Source of the DNA: Oscillospiraceae bacterium
GTDB lineage: Bacteria > Bacillota > Clostridia > Oscillospirales > Oscillospiraceae
DNA: 64,000 nt
Direction: 5' to 3'
NCBI GenBank assembly: GCA_020025535.1
Contig: JAHHRY010000001.1
Location: 1 to 64,000, forward strand
Of this stretch, positions 7,870-15,585 are shown one piece after another. A program made the translations under genes and the position numbers. The first letter of the stretch is position 1, and every line of letters starts with the position of its first letter. The notes beneath the pieces were generated by a model. It was given only the letters and a program-made list of their open reading frames with translations. It searched no databases and was not told where the DNA came from.

Positions 7870-8751
7870 TCAGTAAGAAATCAGTTCATAGCCGTCTTCT
7901 GTGACGAGAATCTGAATCTCCCACTGGGCAGAAGGCTTGCCGTCGGCGGTATACACCGTCCAGCCGTTGTCCGCATCGGTAAAAATATCCGCAGAGCCCA
8001 TATTGATCATCGGCTCGATGGTGAAGATCATGCCGGGAACCATCATCATTTCGGTACCCTTCCTGGAAACATAACTGACCCAGGGTTCCTCATGGAACTC
8101 AAGGCCGATACCGTGTCCGCCGATTTCCTGAACCACGCTGTAACCGTTTTCTTTGGCAAAGTCATTGATGGCCTGACCCATATCTCCCAGGAAGCCCCAG
8201 GGCTTTACCTGCTCCAGACCTACCTGCAGGCTCTGCTTTGTAATTTCAACCAGTCTTCTCTTCTCCGGGGAAACATCGCCGATGCAGAACATCCGGGAGG
8301 AATCGGAGAAATAGCCATTGAGAATGGTGGAAACGTCCACATTGATGATATCCCCATCCTGCAGAACCTCGTCAGGAGACGGAATGCCATGGCACACCAC
8401 ATCGTTGATGGAGGTGCAGACACTCTTGGGGAAGCCTTCATAATTCAGCGGTGCAGGGATGCCGCCCATCTTCGTGGTGACATCGTATACCCACCGGTCA
8501 ATTTCTTCGGTCGTAATACCGGCATGGATATGTTCGGTCACATAGTCCAGCACGGCGATATTGATTTTTGCGCTTTCTCTGATCTTCTGAATCTGTTCCT
8601 GATTTTTAATAATCTCTCTGGGAGGAACCAGACACCCCTGATAATAATACTCTTCCAGCCGGCTGTCAAAGCCAAGGTGGCAGTTTTTATATTTTTTTCC
8701 GCTGCCGCACCAGCACGGCTCATTTCTTCCTAATTTGTGCAAAAAACACAC
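7870..8751 (-). CDS. map: Methionine aminopeptidase type I with N-terminal SEC-C zinc motif
   Basis: 293 residues. The N-terminus has NEPCWCGSGKKYKNCH, the SEC-C zinc motif found on long Clostridial MetAPs. The catalytic domain follows from about residue 45: HGIP with the first His, NVDVSTILNGYFSDSS with the two metal Asp residues, GGHGIGLEFHEEP with metal and acid-base His, FTIEPMIN and WEIQ with the metal Glu residues. Removes initiator Met from nascent proteins in the cytosol. Start is uncertain: GTG 8751 follows AAAGGGTGT closely, TTG 8742 is better spaced. Stands alone with its own short 3' gap. Confidence 0.92.
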   Translation of the reverse strand: MCFLHKLGRNEPCWCGSGKKYKNCHLGFDSRLEEYYYQGCLVPPREIIKNQEQIQKIRESAKINIAVLDYVTEHIHAGITTEEIDRWVYDVTTKMGGIPAPLNYEGFPKSVCTSINDVVCHGIPSPDEVLQDGDIINVDVSTILNGYFSDSSRMFCIGDVSPEKRRLVEITKQSLQVGLEQVKPWGFLGDMGQAINDFAKENGYSVVQEIGGHGIGLEFHEEPWVSYVSRKGTEMMMVPGMIFTIEPMINMGSADIFTDADNGWTVYTADGKPSAQWEIQILVTEDGYELISY

Positions 8752-9034
8752 ACCCTTTCTTTATAAAAGGAATGGGTCGACACAATCCGTTCCCTTTTCC
8801 TACATGATACACCGGATCTGAACTGAAATCTGATCTGGGAACATCCATATCGGTGTTGTGGAAGCTCTCGTCATGGCTGCCCGAAGCCATACTGCACCAT
8901 AATTTTTCAGGAGGTGAACGCCTCTTCCGTTACGTTATCCTCCGGCCGCAATAACGCCATTCGTGCAACATATCTATACTACACCATTCGGCCTGTTTGT
9001 ACAACATCTTCATACGTTTCCGAGGGAAAATTTT

Positions 9035-9330
9035 TTATCTTTTTGCCGACAGGGCCGGTTTTTCCTTCAGCGCCCGGAAGGATTTATCGCTGATTGCGTG
9101 CTCCAGACGGCAGGCATTCTCTTCTGCGGCGGCAAAATCGATTTCCATTGCCACCAGCTGGTTGGTAAAGAAGCAATGCCGCTCATAAGTCTTTTCCGCA
9201 ATCTCCCGCCCCACAGCAGTCAGATGCTGCAGAAAATGATTGTCCATAAACAGGAAGCCGCCATTGGTCAGCACGGACACGGCACACGCTTGGCTTGGAA
9301 ACGCCCACAACAATTCTCGCCGTGCCGGTC
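9035..9330 (-). pseudogene. DtxR/MntR-type metal-dependent repressor, frameshifted and truncated
   Basis: The C-terminal part is clear: LTAVGREIAEKTYERHCFFTNQLVAMEIDFAAAEENACRLEHAIS is the dimerisation and metal-binding region of DtxR/IdeR/MntR proteins (ERH, and C-xx-EH). The recognition helix GVSKPSV is read in another frame at about 9285-9306 and joins VSVLTNGGFLFMD only after a frameshift near 9280. The first half of the helix-turn-helix domain is missing. Normal members have about 125-150 residues. It is therefore a dead gene. Confidence 0.65.
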
Positions 9331-9470
9331 AGAAAATCAGTCAGCAGAACCGTGAGCAGCAGAACTCCCATCGCCGCAGCTCCACGATAATGCTGATCAG
9401 CATACCCTTCGGCCCCAGTTTTTATAATTTGGTTCCATTCTATTTCCTCCTGAATTTCTGCATAATTGCG
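9331..9470 (-). pseudogene. Remnant of a small membrane-protein gene
   Basis: AGGAGG at about 9445 (minus strand) precedes an ATG that soon hits a stop. Pieces in different frames read KLGPKGMLISIIVEL and MGVLLLTVLLTDFLTGTARIVV, so a small one- or two-helix membrane protein seems to have been broken by indels and fused to the DtxR remnant. Confidence 0.3.
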
Positions 9471-9540
9471 CGTAGGCTAGTTATCGCTAACCAGATCGTA
9501 GCACAAGTTTTTTCTGCGTCAATGAATGACAACCTGATTT

Positions 9541-9578
9541 TTCCTGCAGCTTTCTGCTTTTCCGGAAAGCTGCAGGAA
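9541..9578. repeat. Hairpin
   Basis: TCCTGCAGCTTTC pairs with GAAAGCTGCAGGA around a 10-nt loop. It lies between the DtxR remnant and the DUF2812 gene; function unknown, possibly a second terminator. Confidence 0.5.
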
Positions 9579-9605
9579 AGCACCTGCCACGGGCAAAGCA
9601 GTAAA

Positions 9606-9644
9606 AGGCAGAGGATTGCGCTTTCATTCTGCAATCCTCTGCCT
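9606..9644 (-). terminator. Terminator after DUF2812 gene
   Basis: 14-bp stem AGGCAGAGGATTGC / GCAATCCTCTGCCT, with TTTTAC on its minus-strand 3' side, about 80 nt past the DUF2812 stop. Confidence 0.75.
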
Positions 9645-9725
9645 GTAATTCTCAATATATCCCCCGCTCTGCCGAAAAGCCTCTGCCCGTTACGCTGGCT
9701 GCATTTCCGGAAGACAGCTCGGGCA

Positions 9726-10868
9726 TCAATCCATTGCCGCCCATTTCTGAGCAATTCTCTGCAGGCTGTCCGTCATTTCTTCGGAGGACTCCCAAAGATG
9801 TGTCAGTATGATTGCTTTGTTGTCCTTCACCGCTATACATTCCAGGCTCTTCGACACCCAGGCATGATCCAGTCCCTGAATTTCGATTTCCGTAAAGTTA
9901 TCGGGAGACCTTCCAAACGTGGAATTGTACATCAGGGATTCCACAAACTGTTCCATCATTCCGGGACGCTGCAGAATATAAACTTTCTGATGCAGCCATT
10001 GCTGGTCCTGCACAAATTCCTGAGCAGTCCACGATTCTGCCAGCAGAGACTTTTTATACACAACTTCACTTTCTCTGTCACTGTACGGATGATTTGTCGT
10101 CCGCTCCCCGGAAACCCCCAGTTCTTTCAGGAGAATATACGGTTCTTTCGTTTCCAGCGGCATAGGAAATGTCTGGCCGCAGAAAGTATCCCAGCACAGG
10201 CATCCCAAGCCGACAATCGTGATCGTCCATTGTGCCAACCGCAGGAAATAATGTCTGCCGTCTGATTCGTGATTGAGGGGTATTCCTTTCTGCATTTTAT
10301 GATACAGTCTGCTCAGATAAACCATGCCCCACACGTCACGGAAAACGAGGCCGAACAAGATCAGGACATCCCCGATAATCAGGTAAGTATCTGCAACCCA
10401 CGATTGATAAAATGCTGCAAACCAATGCCCATCTGCCACATTCCACCGAAAAAAAGACAGGATCGTAAAAAGCAGCACATAAACAAGCGGAATCATGGCA
10501 TTCCAGATGTACTGTTTACGCAGCGCTTGTAAAGTTTCCGCCTGCTGCGCCGGATCCAGATAAAACTCCGGCGCATCGCTGTCGTCAGGGGCCCGGAACA
10601 CATGATGAAAACCGCGTCCTGTCACATATTCCCACCCACAGTCTTCGTAGATGCCCACCTGTTCTTCCGGAAGCTTTCCGTTTTCCAGAAGCTTCGGTGA
10701 TACGATTTCAATCCGATACCGCACAGCTTCCGGTTCGGATTTTTCAAAGCGGCTCAAAAACACGCCTCTGCTAACCAGTTTCCAGCCTTTTGCCGCCATA
10801 TCCGAATAAAATTTCTCAGTTCCGCCAAGATCAAATTCTTTTGGATTCAAACTGTATTTGTGTTTCAT
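9726..10868 (-). CDS. DUF2812 membrane protein
   Basis: 380 residues. The N-terminal DUF2812 domain shows DLGGTEKFYSDMAAKGWKLVSRG and CGWEYVTGRGFHHVFRA (a cell-surface or cytosolic sensor-like domain of unknown function). Four hydrophobic segments follow between about residues 145 and 255 (MIPLVYVLLFTILSFF; TYLIIGDVLILFGLVF; ...), then a second soluble domain. DUF2812 genes are usually co-transcribed with a PadR regulator, exactly as here: the ATG at 10868 overlaps the PadR stop as ATGA. Probable membrane protein whose expression is under PadR control. Confidence 0.8.
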   Translation of the reverse strand: MKHKYSLNPKEFDLGGTEKFYSDMAAKGWKLVSRGVFLSRFEKSEPEAVRYRIEIVSPKLLENGKLPEEQVGIYEDCGWEYVTGRGFHHVFRAPDDSDAPEFYLDPAQQAETLQALRKQYIWNAMIPLVYVLLFTILSFFRWNVADGHWFAAFYQSWVADTYLIIGDVLILFGLVFRDVWGMVYLSRLYHKMQKGIPLNHESDGRHYFLRLAQWTITIVGLGCLCWDTFCGQTFPMPLETKEPYILLKELGVSGERTTNHPYSDRESEVVYKKSLLAESWTAQEFVQDQQWLHQKVYILQRPGMMEQFVESLMYNSTFGRSPDNFTEIEIQGLDHAWVSKSLECIAVKDNKAIILTHLWESSEEMTDSLQRIAQKWAAMD

Positions 10869-11173
10869 GATTCTTCCTCCAAAATCCGTCCGTCTGCCAC
10901 CAATTGCTTCAGTCGGTTATATTCCAGATGCAGCGCATGAATCCCGGCATCTGTAATGGTATAGTTTTTGCGGCGGTTTTCTTCGCTGGTCAGTTGAATC
11001 AGACCTTCCTTGTTCATCCTGGAAAGGACACCATAGAGCGTTCCCGGGCCCATTTCTATCCGACCACCGGACAATTCTTTAATGCGCTGCATCATGCCGT
11101 AGCCATGCCCCGGCTTCGTCAGCGCCAGCAGGATATAATACATTGCTTCCGTCATGGGTGCCTGTGATGTCAC
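10865..11173 (-). CDS. PadR-family transcriptional regulator
   Basis: 102 residues from GTG 11173, which fits GGAAGGAG; an upstream ATG at 11191 overlaps the ribosome binding site itself. Winged-helix features: MTEAMYYILLALTKPGHGYGMMQRI, then MGPGTLYGVLSRMNKEGLIQ and RRKNYTITDAGIHAL, the classical PadR wing. First gene of a two-gene operon with DUF2812. The palindrome at 11197-11222 just upstream is its likely operator, so it probably represses itself. Confidence 0.88.
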   Translation of the reverse strand: MTSQAPMTEAMYYILLALTKPGHGYGMMQRIKELSGGRIEMGPGTLYGVLSRMNKEGLIQLTSEENRRKNYTITDAGIHALHLEYNRLKQLVADGRILEEES

Positions 11174-11196
11174 ATTCTCTTCTCCTTCCATATATT

Positions 11197-11222
11197 ATGT
11201 GTCTCGATATATCGCGTGACAT
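11197..11222. promoter_or_regulatory. Candidate PadR operator palindrome
   Basis: Imperfect 26-bp palindrome with a perfect core CGATATATCG (11205-11214) and outer ATGT/ACAT arms, 24-50 nt before the PadR start. Same GATATAT...ATATCGC flavour as the palindrome before the second PadR gene at 15921. Confidence 0.55.
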
Positions 11223-11255
11223 AATAGTAACATCTTTTCAGGTTCCTGTCAACAA

Positions 11256-11297
11256 AAAACACCACCCGGATGCACAATGCATCCGGGTGGTGTTTCT
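11256..11297. terminator. Strong hairpin terminator
   Basis: About 18-bp stem AAACACCACCCGGATGCA / TGCATCCGGGTGGTGTTT with a 3-nt loop and T runs on the minus strand. It lies after the LPXTG remnant, so it probably ended that gene. Confidence 0.75.
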
Positions 11298-11422
11298 CTG
11301 CCGGTCCGTAAACCCGATTACAGCCGGCAGCTTTGATTTTACTTTCAGCTTTCCGAAACTTCAATGGAATCCCGGGACAAGTCTCCCTGCCCGGCTATCA
11401 TTGTCCGAAGATCGCCTGTATC

Positions 11423-11628
11423 CTATTTGCGCTTCTTTCTGCAGAAGACCGCACAGCCCAGCACGGCAAAGGATACGGCGCAGCACAGCAGCCATATCAT
11501 AAGATTGAAACCGTCTCCGGTATCAGGCGGTTTTTCGGAGGGGTTTGCATCCTCGGCAATGAACGCCCATTCAATTTTGCCTATGTTTTCGGCTTGTTCG
11601 CTGTTGACTTCAAGACGTTTCGTATTCT
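11423..11628 (-). pseudogene. C-terminal fragment of a sortase-anchored surface protein
   Basis: The frame ending in TAG at 11423 encodes a cell-wall sorting signal: PPDTGDGFNLM (LPXTG-like, PDTG), then a hydrophobic stretch LLCCAVSFAVLGCAVFC and the positive tail RKKRK. Going upstream about 45 residues (EVNSEQAENIGKIEWAFIAEDANPSEK) are open, then a TGA at about 11628 closes the frame. The rest of the surface protein is gone, so this is a remnant that still has its own terminator. Confidence 0.6.
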
Positions 11629-11693
11629 TCGGTCAGTACCGGCTCTGTACATCCGGTGCTCTGTCTCGAATGCCGGACGTTTACAGGCAGGAA

Positions 11694-11738
11694 AGAAGCG
11701 GCTCTCCACAGAGAATCGCTTCTGCATTTTGTTTTAGT
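11694..11738 (+). terminator. Weak hairpin with T-rich tail
   Basis: GAAGCG...CTCT/AGAG...CGCTTC followed by TGCATTTTGTTTT on the plus strand. No plus-strand gene is recognised before it. Confidence 0.35.
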
Positions 11739-11881
11739 CTGTAAATGAGCGAACGGGAACCATCTTACACAAGTCACCTGTGTCAGGCCGTGACAGCCAG
11801 AGCGGTTCTCTTAACCGTCTTTGCCGGCTACTTGTATAGAGCAACGAACAGCAATATTGTTTTCATCGCAAGTGATGCAAA

Positions 11882-11912
11882 ACAGGGCAATCTCGATTTG
11901 AGATTGCCCTGT
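11882..11912. terminator. Perfect 13-bp hairpin
   Basis: ACAGGGCAATCTC / GAGATTGCCCTGT with a 5-nt loop. Lies in a gene-free stretch (11629-12232) between the LPXTG remnant and the 12233 gene, for which it is a likely terminator on the minus strand. The rest of this stretch shows no gene that I can support. Confidence 0.6.
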
Positions 11913-12232
11913 CGGTATAAATCCGCAACCATTTACCTTAGCTTACCTCAGCACAAACTCAAATATCATTTGATGTAAAATGCGCGATTTTGCTTTTCCG
12001 GCTGGAAAATCGGAATTTTAATATATCTTTGCGTCGGTGGAAACATGGGTTCCGGCAGAATGATGAAACAGCGTCTTTCTGCATCCGGCTCCCGTAAACA
12101 GCAGAATCCGCCTGCCGCAGGAGCTCTCCCGGACTTTGGGAAAGCTCTCGCCCCCCCCTGCCCTTTACGGCACGGGAATCGGACTCGGCACCATACAGCA
12201 GCCCCGCAATCCACTGATATACGACTGTTGCG

Positions 12233-12682
12233 TCAGCCTTCCTCGACCTCGCAGGTACCTTCGGGCCTGTGATCCCAATCCTTTACCCAGTCTCCGATAA
12301 ACGTAGGTACATCACTGAATCGCGAGAACAATTCCAGAGTTCCGTCTGCGGATGCATAATACACTCCGTCTTCTGTGAGAAGAACGCTGCTGTGATTGCC
12401 TGATGTGCTGTCCAGTTCATACAGATTTTCTGCGCTCTCAGTGCAGCTGCCTTCCTCTAAAATTCCATCGCTTTGACTGTACAGATAAAAATACCCATCC
12501 TTATCAAACGTCAAATATCTGCCGTTTATTCCTGCGGAGTCTGTGCTGTACGCGCCCTGCAGCAGAATTGGTGCAGCAGGATTTGCAAGGCAGTACTGGA
12601 CGCAATTAACAATCAAAGAAGCCAGCAGCCCCGCCCCCAGAACCCACAATCCAATTGCAGTGATCGATATTTTCCTTTTCAT
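12233..12682 (-). CDS. Membrane-anchored extracytoplasmic protein, likely ECF target
   Basis: 149 residues from ATG 12682, preceded by AGGGTGATTTT. One N-terminal transmembrane helix (ITAIGLWVLGAGLLASLIVNCVQY) and an extracellular beta-rich part with GINGRYLTFDKDGYFYLYSQ and ESAENLYELDSTSGNHSSVLLTEDGVYY, similar in style to small beta-barrel envelope proteins. Family not recognised. A TGTAAT-16-CGTTAT motif 67 nt upstream equals one before the neighbouring sigma/anti-sigma operon, so this gene is probably in the regulon of that sigma factor. Confidence 0.65.
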   Translation of the reverse strand: MKRKISITAIGLWVLGAGLLASLIVNCVQYCLANPAAPILLQGAYSTDSAGINGRYLTFDKDGYFYLYSQSDGILEEGSCTESAENLYELDSTSGNHSSVLLTEDGVYYASADGTLELFSRFSDVPTFIGDWVKDWDHRPEGTCEVEEG

Positions 12683-12748
12683 AAAATCACCCTTTCTGAA
12701 TTTGGAAGATGCAACATGAGAAATTGCACTTGTTCCGTCTCTGCCTGT

Positions 12749-12776
12749 ATAACGATTGAATCGCAAAATCATTACA
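12749..12776 (-). promoter_or_regulatory. Candidate ECF promoter of the 12233 gene
   Basis: On the minus strand TGTAAT (12776-12771), 16 nt, CGTTAT (12754-12749). TGTAAC-16-CGTC-like boxes are typical for ECF factors. The spacer also resembles that of the second copy at 14609. Confidence 0.6.
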
Positions 12777-12869
12777 GACCGGAGATAAAAACTGTTCTCT
12801 TTTTGATAAGCCAGTCTGTCAGGAAGCGTCGAATATGTCCCGCAGTTATGCATCGGTAACGAGAAATGC

Positions 12870-13955
12870 TTACTTTTCAAATCTGGAAATTTTCACGTCA
12901 TTGATCCGCACATAAGTGACAGACATCTCGTCCATTAGTTTCTCAATTTCCTCGGGGCCGCCAACCAAACGCATACCGTAACAGGCCCAGTTTTCCTTTG
13001 CATTTTCAAGCCGCTCCTGCAGCATGGACATGGAAATCAGGCTCTCAAACTGCGTTTCCATCAGGCGGACAAAGTCCGGATGGTCGATCAGCATCTGCAG
13101 CCGGGACTGGAGGCACTGCTCTAACGCTTCACCGGTAACTTCATGGGGCAGATAGTAGTTCGGGTATTTTTCGGCAGCCTCTTCTGTCATTTTTTCTCCA
13201 CGGAGATGATCCAGGAACATACCGCCGGAGGCAGATTCAAATTTTGTCACATTCTGGCCTTCCAAAGCCAGCCACCGGACACGGATGCCTGTAAACCCGT
13301 TGATAATCCGCGCCGCCTCCTCAGAGGAGATGCCCGCAGGAAAACTGACGGAAACATCCATATAAGCAGATTTTGGCAGATTCTGCAATTCCTGACGGAC
13401 ACTGTCGACGGAATCGGAGAACTCTTCCGTCTGCGGATTGACGGAGTAAGGATATTCCGGATCCAGAAATTCCATCACCTGAATATACAAAGGCACATGG
13501 CCCATATTCAGTTTGGACAATCCGATTTGAAGCTGCGCTGTAGCGGGCCCCGTATAGGATTGGGGACCATAGGCATCCGTAATCAGCAGGTCGGCAGAAT
13601 ATCGGCCGAAGCCATGGGCCTGAGGCTCCTTCAGCACCCAGCAGTATTTCCCGGGAAAATAGGTGCTGACGGTATCTTCCAGAAGTACGATGAATTCTTC
13701 ACTTTCACTGTCGCCCGGAATTAGGAACGGCGTTTCTCTCTGCGGTCTGTAGCATATCAGATTCACTGTCTGGGATGCTCCGAAGTAAAGCCCCACAGCC
13801 AGTACCGCCGCCAAAAGAATCGCCAGCGCCGCTCTGGCATAAATGGTTCGGTTCATGCTCCTGCGTACTTTCTTCTGGAACTGCTTTTCAGCTTCCGGGT
13901 TCAAGTCTTCCTCTTTGGAACCGGCAAGCATCCGATCCAGATCTTCTTCCTTCAT
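12870..13955 (-). CDS. Anti-sigma factor with sigma-regulator N- and C-terminal domains
   Basis: 361 residues. A cytoplasmic N-terminus (MKEEDLDRMLAGSKEEDLNPEAEKQFQKKVRRSM) is followed by one membrane helix (ARAALAILLAAVLAVGLYFGAS, about residues 41-62) and a large extracytoplasmic part with TGPATAQLQIGLSKLNMGHVPLYIQVMEF and a late segment on sigma-regulator C-type folds. It matches Firmicutes anti-sigma proteins with Sigma_reg_N/Sigma_reg_C domains. ATG 13955 overlaps the sigma stop as ATGA with AGGAGG upstream, so both are made together. Likely holds the sigma factor inactive at the membrane until an envelope signal arrives. Confidence 0.8.
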   Translation of the reverse strand: MKEEDLDRMLAGSKEEDLNPEAEKQFQKKVRRSMNRTIYARAALAILLAAVLAVGLYFGASQTVNLICYRPQRETPFLIPGDSESEEFIVLLEDTVSTYFPGKYCWVLKEPQAHGFGRYSADLLITDAYGPQSYTGPATAQLQIGLSKLNMGHVPLYIQVMEFLDPEYPYSVNPQTEEFSDSVDSVRQELQNLPKSAYMDVSVSFPAGISSEEAARIINGFTGIRVRWLALEGQNVTKFESASGGMFLDHLRGEKMTEEAAEKYPNYYLPHEVTGEALEQCLQSRLQMLIDHPDFVRLMETQFESLISMSMLQERLENAKENWACYGMRLVGGPEEIEKLMDEMSVTYVRINDVKISRFEK

Positions 13956-14440
13956 AATTGTTCCTCCTTACTTGCATTCAGTATCCGGGTCTTTGCGCGG
14001 TGACGCAGCACACGCACATGGTCGGCTGTGATGCCCAGAATTTCTGCTATTTTTATGTCCTTGTAATCCGTCTGCACAGTCAGCAGCATTACATCCCGCT
14101 CCAGCCCCGGCAGCTGACTGATTTGCGTGTACAGCCACTGAAGCTGCTCATGTTTAAGATAATTCTCCCACACATCCTCATGAGCCGGTACTGTGTCCAT
14201 CATGCTGTCGGTTAAATTCACTTCACGAATCCGTTTCTTCTGAAAATCCAAAAACTCATTGCGAAGGACTGTATACATCCACGCCCGCACATTACCGCTC
14301 TCAAAGGTTGTTAATGCTTTCACAAATGTGTTGGCAGTGATATCTTCAGCATCCGCCTTCACATGGGTAAGAGAATAGGCGTAAAGAAAGAGTGACTTAT
14401 AGTACCGGCGATACAGCTGTTCAAATATTTCTTTGTCTAT
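13952..14440 (-). CDS. ECF sigma factor; apparent start codon is ATA
   Basis: The full sigma region 2 is encoded only if translation starts at 14440: IDKEIFEQLYRRYYKSLFLYAYSLTHVKADAEDITANTFVKAL; region 4 is QISQLPGLERDVMLLTVQTDYKDIKIAEILGITADHVRVLRHRAK. A strong AGGGGGAG lies 6-7 nt before the ATA at 14440-14438, and a TGA in frame at 14446 rules out a start further up. The first ordinary start, GTG 14362, would delete most of region 2.1. So either ATA is used, or an ATG has mutated. 162 residues, the usual ECF length. Operon with the anti-sigma factor; promoters at 14502 and 14609. Confidence 0.8.
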   Translation of the reverse strand: MDKEIFEQLYRRYYKSLFLYAYSLTHVKADAEDITANTFVKALTTFESGNVRAWMYTVLRNEFLDFQKKRIREVNLTDSMMDTVPAHEDVWENYLKHEQLQWLYTQISQLPGLERDVMLLTVQTDYKDIKIAEILGITADHVRVLRHRAKTRILNASKEEQL

Positions 14441-14501
14441 AGGTCAACTCCCCCTTTCCTGATTGCAAACGTAAAAAACACGGAACGAATCCTGCCGTAT
14501 C

Positions 14502-14530
14502 ATTATATGGACTGTTCTGTCCGTACGCAA
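14502..14530 (-). promoter_or_regulatory. Sigma-A type promoter of the sigma/anti-sigma operon
   Basis: Minus strand TTGCGT (14530-14525), 17 nt, TATAAT (14507-14502), 60 nt before the sigma gene. Would give basal expression. Confidence 0.7.
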
Positions 14531-14608
14531 GTGTATGCCAGTGCTTGTATGCTGACATTGCTTTTTATGCCGGTTTTTTTCTCTTTGTCCCTGTTCCCTT
14601 TCCATTTA

Positions 14609-14636
14609 TAAACGATTGAAGCGGAAAATAATTACA
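14609..14636 (-). promoter_or_regulatory. Candidate autoregulatory ECF promoter
   Basis: Minus strand TGTAAT (14636-14631), 16 nt, CGTTTA (14614-14609). Same boxes, same spacing and a similar spacer as at 12749, upstream of the sigma gene itself. Confidence 0.6.
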
Positions 14637-14675
14637 GGCTTTCTGAAAATATTTGGTATATTTTTGCTGTCTGAT

Positions 14676-14712
14676 AAAAAACACCGTGTACGGCAGCAAA
14701 CCATACACGGCG
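14676..14712 (-). terminator. Terminator of the PadR-DUF1700 operon
   Basis: Minus strand CCGTGTA...TACACGG stem followed by TGTTTTTT. The stretch 14713-14844 between it and the 47-aa gene shows no further gene. Confidence 0.65.
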
Positions 14713-14844
14713 GATTACATATTTGAAGAGGACACGGCAGCCGGAGGCCTGATGTCCCGAAGGCAGCCTCCGGAATTTCCGTCAGCAATCTGCGTTTGGC
14801 TGCCTCCGATTTTGGAATTGGTACAGAGCCGTATTGGAGAGTCT

Positions 14845-14988
14845 TTATCTGATTGAAAAATCCAGCATTCCGCTTTGAAATGCATATACGGGATCTGCAC
14901 CAAAACAAATACTTCCCAACACCAAAATTGTCCCCAAAGCAATGAATGCCACGGACAGGCACAACAATATCTTTGTACTTTTTTTCAT
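14845..14988 (-). CDS. Small membrane/secreted protein, 47 aa, possibly truncated DUF4097-type start
   Basis: ATG 14988 follows AAGGAGGGG with ideal spacing and sits just behind the DUF1700 stop. It encodes a basic start MKKSTK, a hydrophobic helix ILLCLSVAFIALGTILVLGSICF and a short tail GADPVYAFQSGMLDFSIR. In PadR-DUF1700 operons the third gene often starts this way and continues into a DUF4097 beta-helix domain of over 200 residues. Here it stops after 47 codons, so it is either a real small protein or a truncated third gene. Confidence 0.55.
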   Translation of the reverse strand: MKKSTKILLCLSVAFIALGTILVLGSICFGADPVYAFQSGMLDFSIR

Positions 14989-14991
14989 GTC

Positions 14992-15585
14992 TTACCCCTC
15001 CTTCACAACCAGCAGTCCCTTAGCTGTGCAGAACAGCCAGCGCCCGCCTCGATACAGACCGACAGCGGCATATTTTACGGCAAGAGATGCCAGGCAGGTA
15101 ATTCCCAACATGACAATCCCCACACCGATGACAAAAACGGCATAGCTGCCGCTGACAGGGAACAGCCCAAAACCTCGAATCACAGCAAGAACTCCGGCAC
15201 ACACAAAAGCTGCCACACATAAAACCAGCGATAAGATCACTGCTGCAATCGACAGTGCAACAGCACCGGCAGTCAAAACAAGAGCAAACAGCAACGGAAT
15301 CCACAGCGGCGCACCCAGTATCGCTACTGTAATTGCAGCTGCTGTCCAGCCATTTTTAGGACGAACCCTGTTTTTCACCAAAGTCGGAAGGGGCTGCTCC
15401 CGAAGAATTTCTTCAGCAACTTCATTGACGTCTCCGAGTTTCGCAACAGCGGCCTCCTCTTGGATTCCGTCTTCCATCATATCGTCCAGTAATTCCTCAT
15501 AATATGAAAGCCGCTGTTTTGCTTCTATGTCAGAAAGCGGATGAAGTTTGCGGCTCAGTTCCCGTAAAAATACTTCCTTAGTCAA
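14992..15585 (-). CDS. DUF1700 (HAAS domain) membrane protein
   Basis: 197 residues from TTG 15585 with GGGAGGG upstream; the resulting MTKEVFLRELSRKLHPLSDIEAKQRLSYYEELLDDMMEDG is the canonical HAAS start. The N-terminal helical part (about 75 residues) is followed by several membrane helices (AAAITVAILGAPLWIPLLFALVLTAGAVAL; AVILSLVLCVAAFVCAGVLAVI; YAVFVIGVGIVMLGITCLASL). The gene overlaps the PadR gene by 8 nt. HAAS proteins are typical partners of PadR regulators and of envelope-stress genes; the exact role is unknown. Confidence 0.82.
   Translation of the reverse strand: MTKEVFLRELSRKLHPLSDIEAKQRLSYYEELLDDMMEDGIQEEAAVAKLGDVNEVAEEILREQPLPTLVKNRVRPKNGWTAAAITVAILGAPLWIPLLFALVLTAGAVALSIAAVILSLVLCVAAFVCAGVLAVIRGFGLFPVSGSYAVFVIGVGIVMLGITCLASLAVKYAAVGLYRGGRWLFCTAKGLLVVKEG

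Noticed and set aside
13952..14362. GTG 14362 as the start of the second ECF sigma factor
   Set aside because: It would delete most of conserved region 2 and has no ribosome binding site, while the sequence in front is plainly sigma-like back to 14440.
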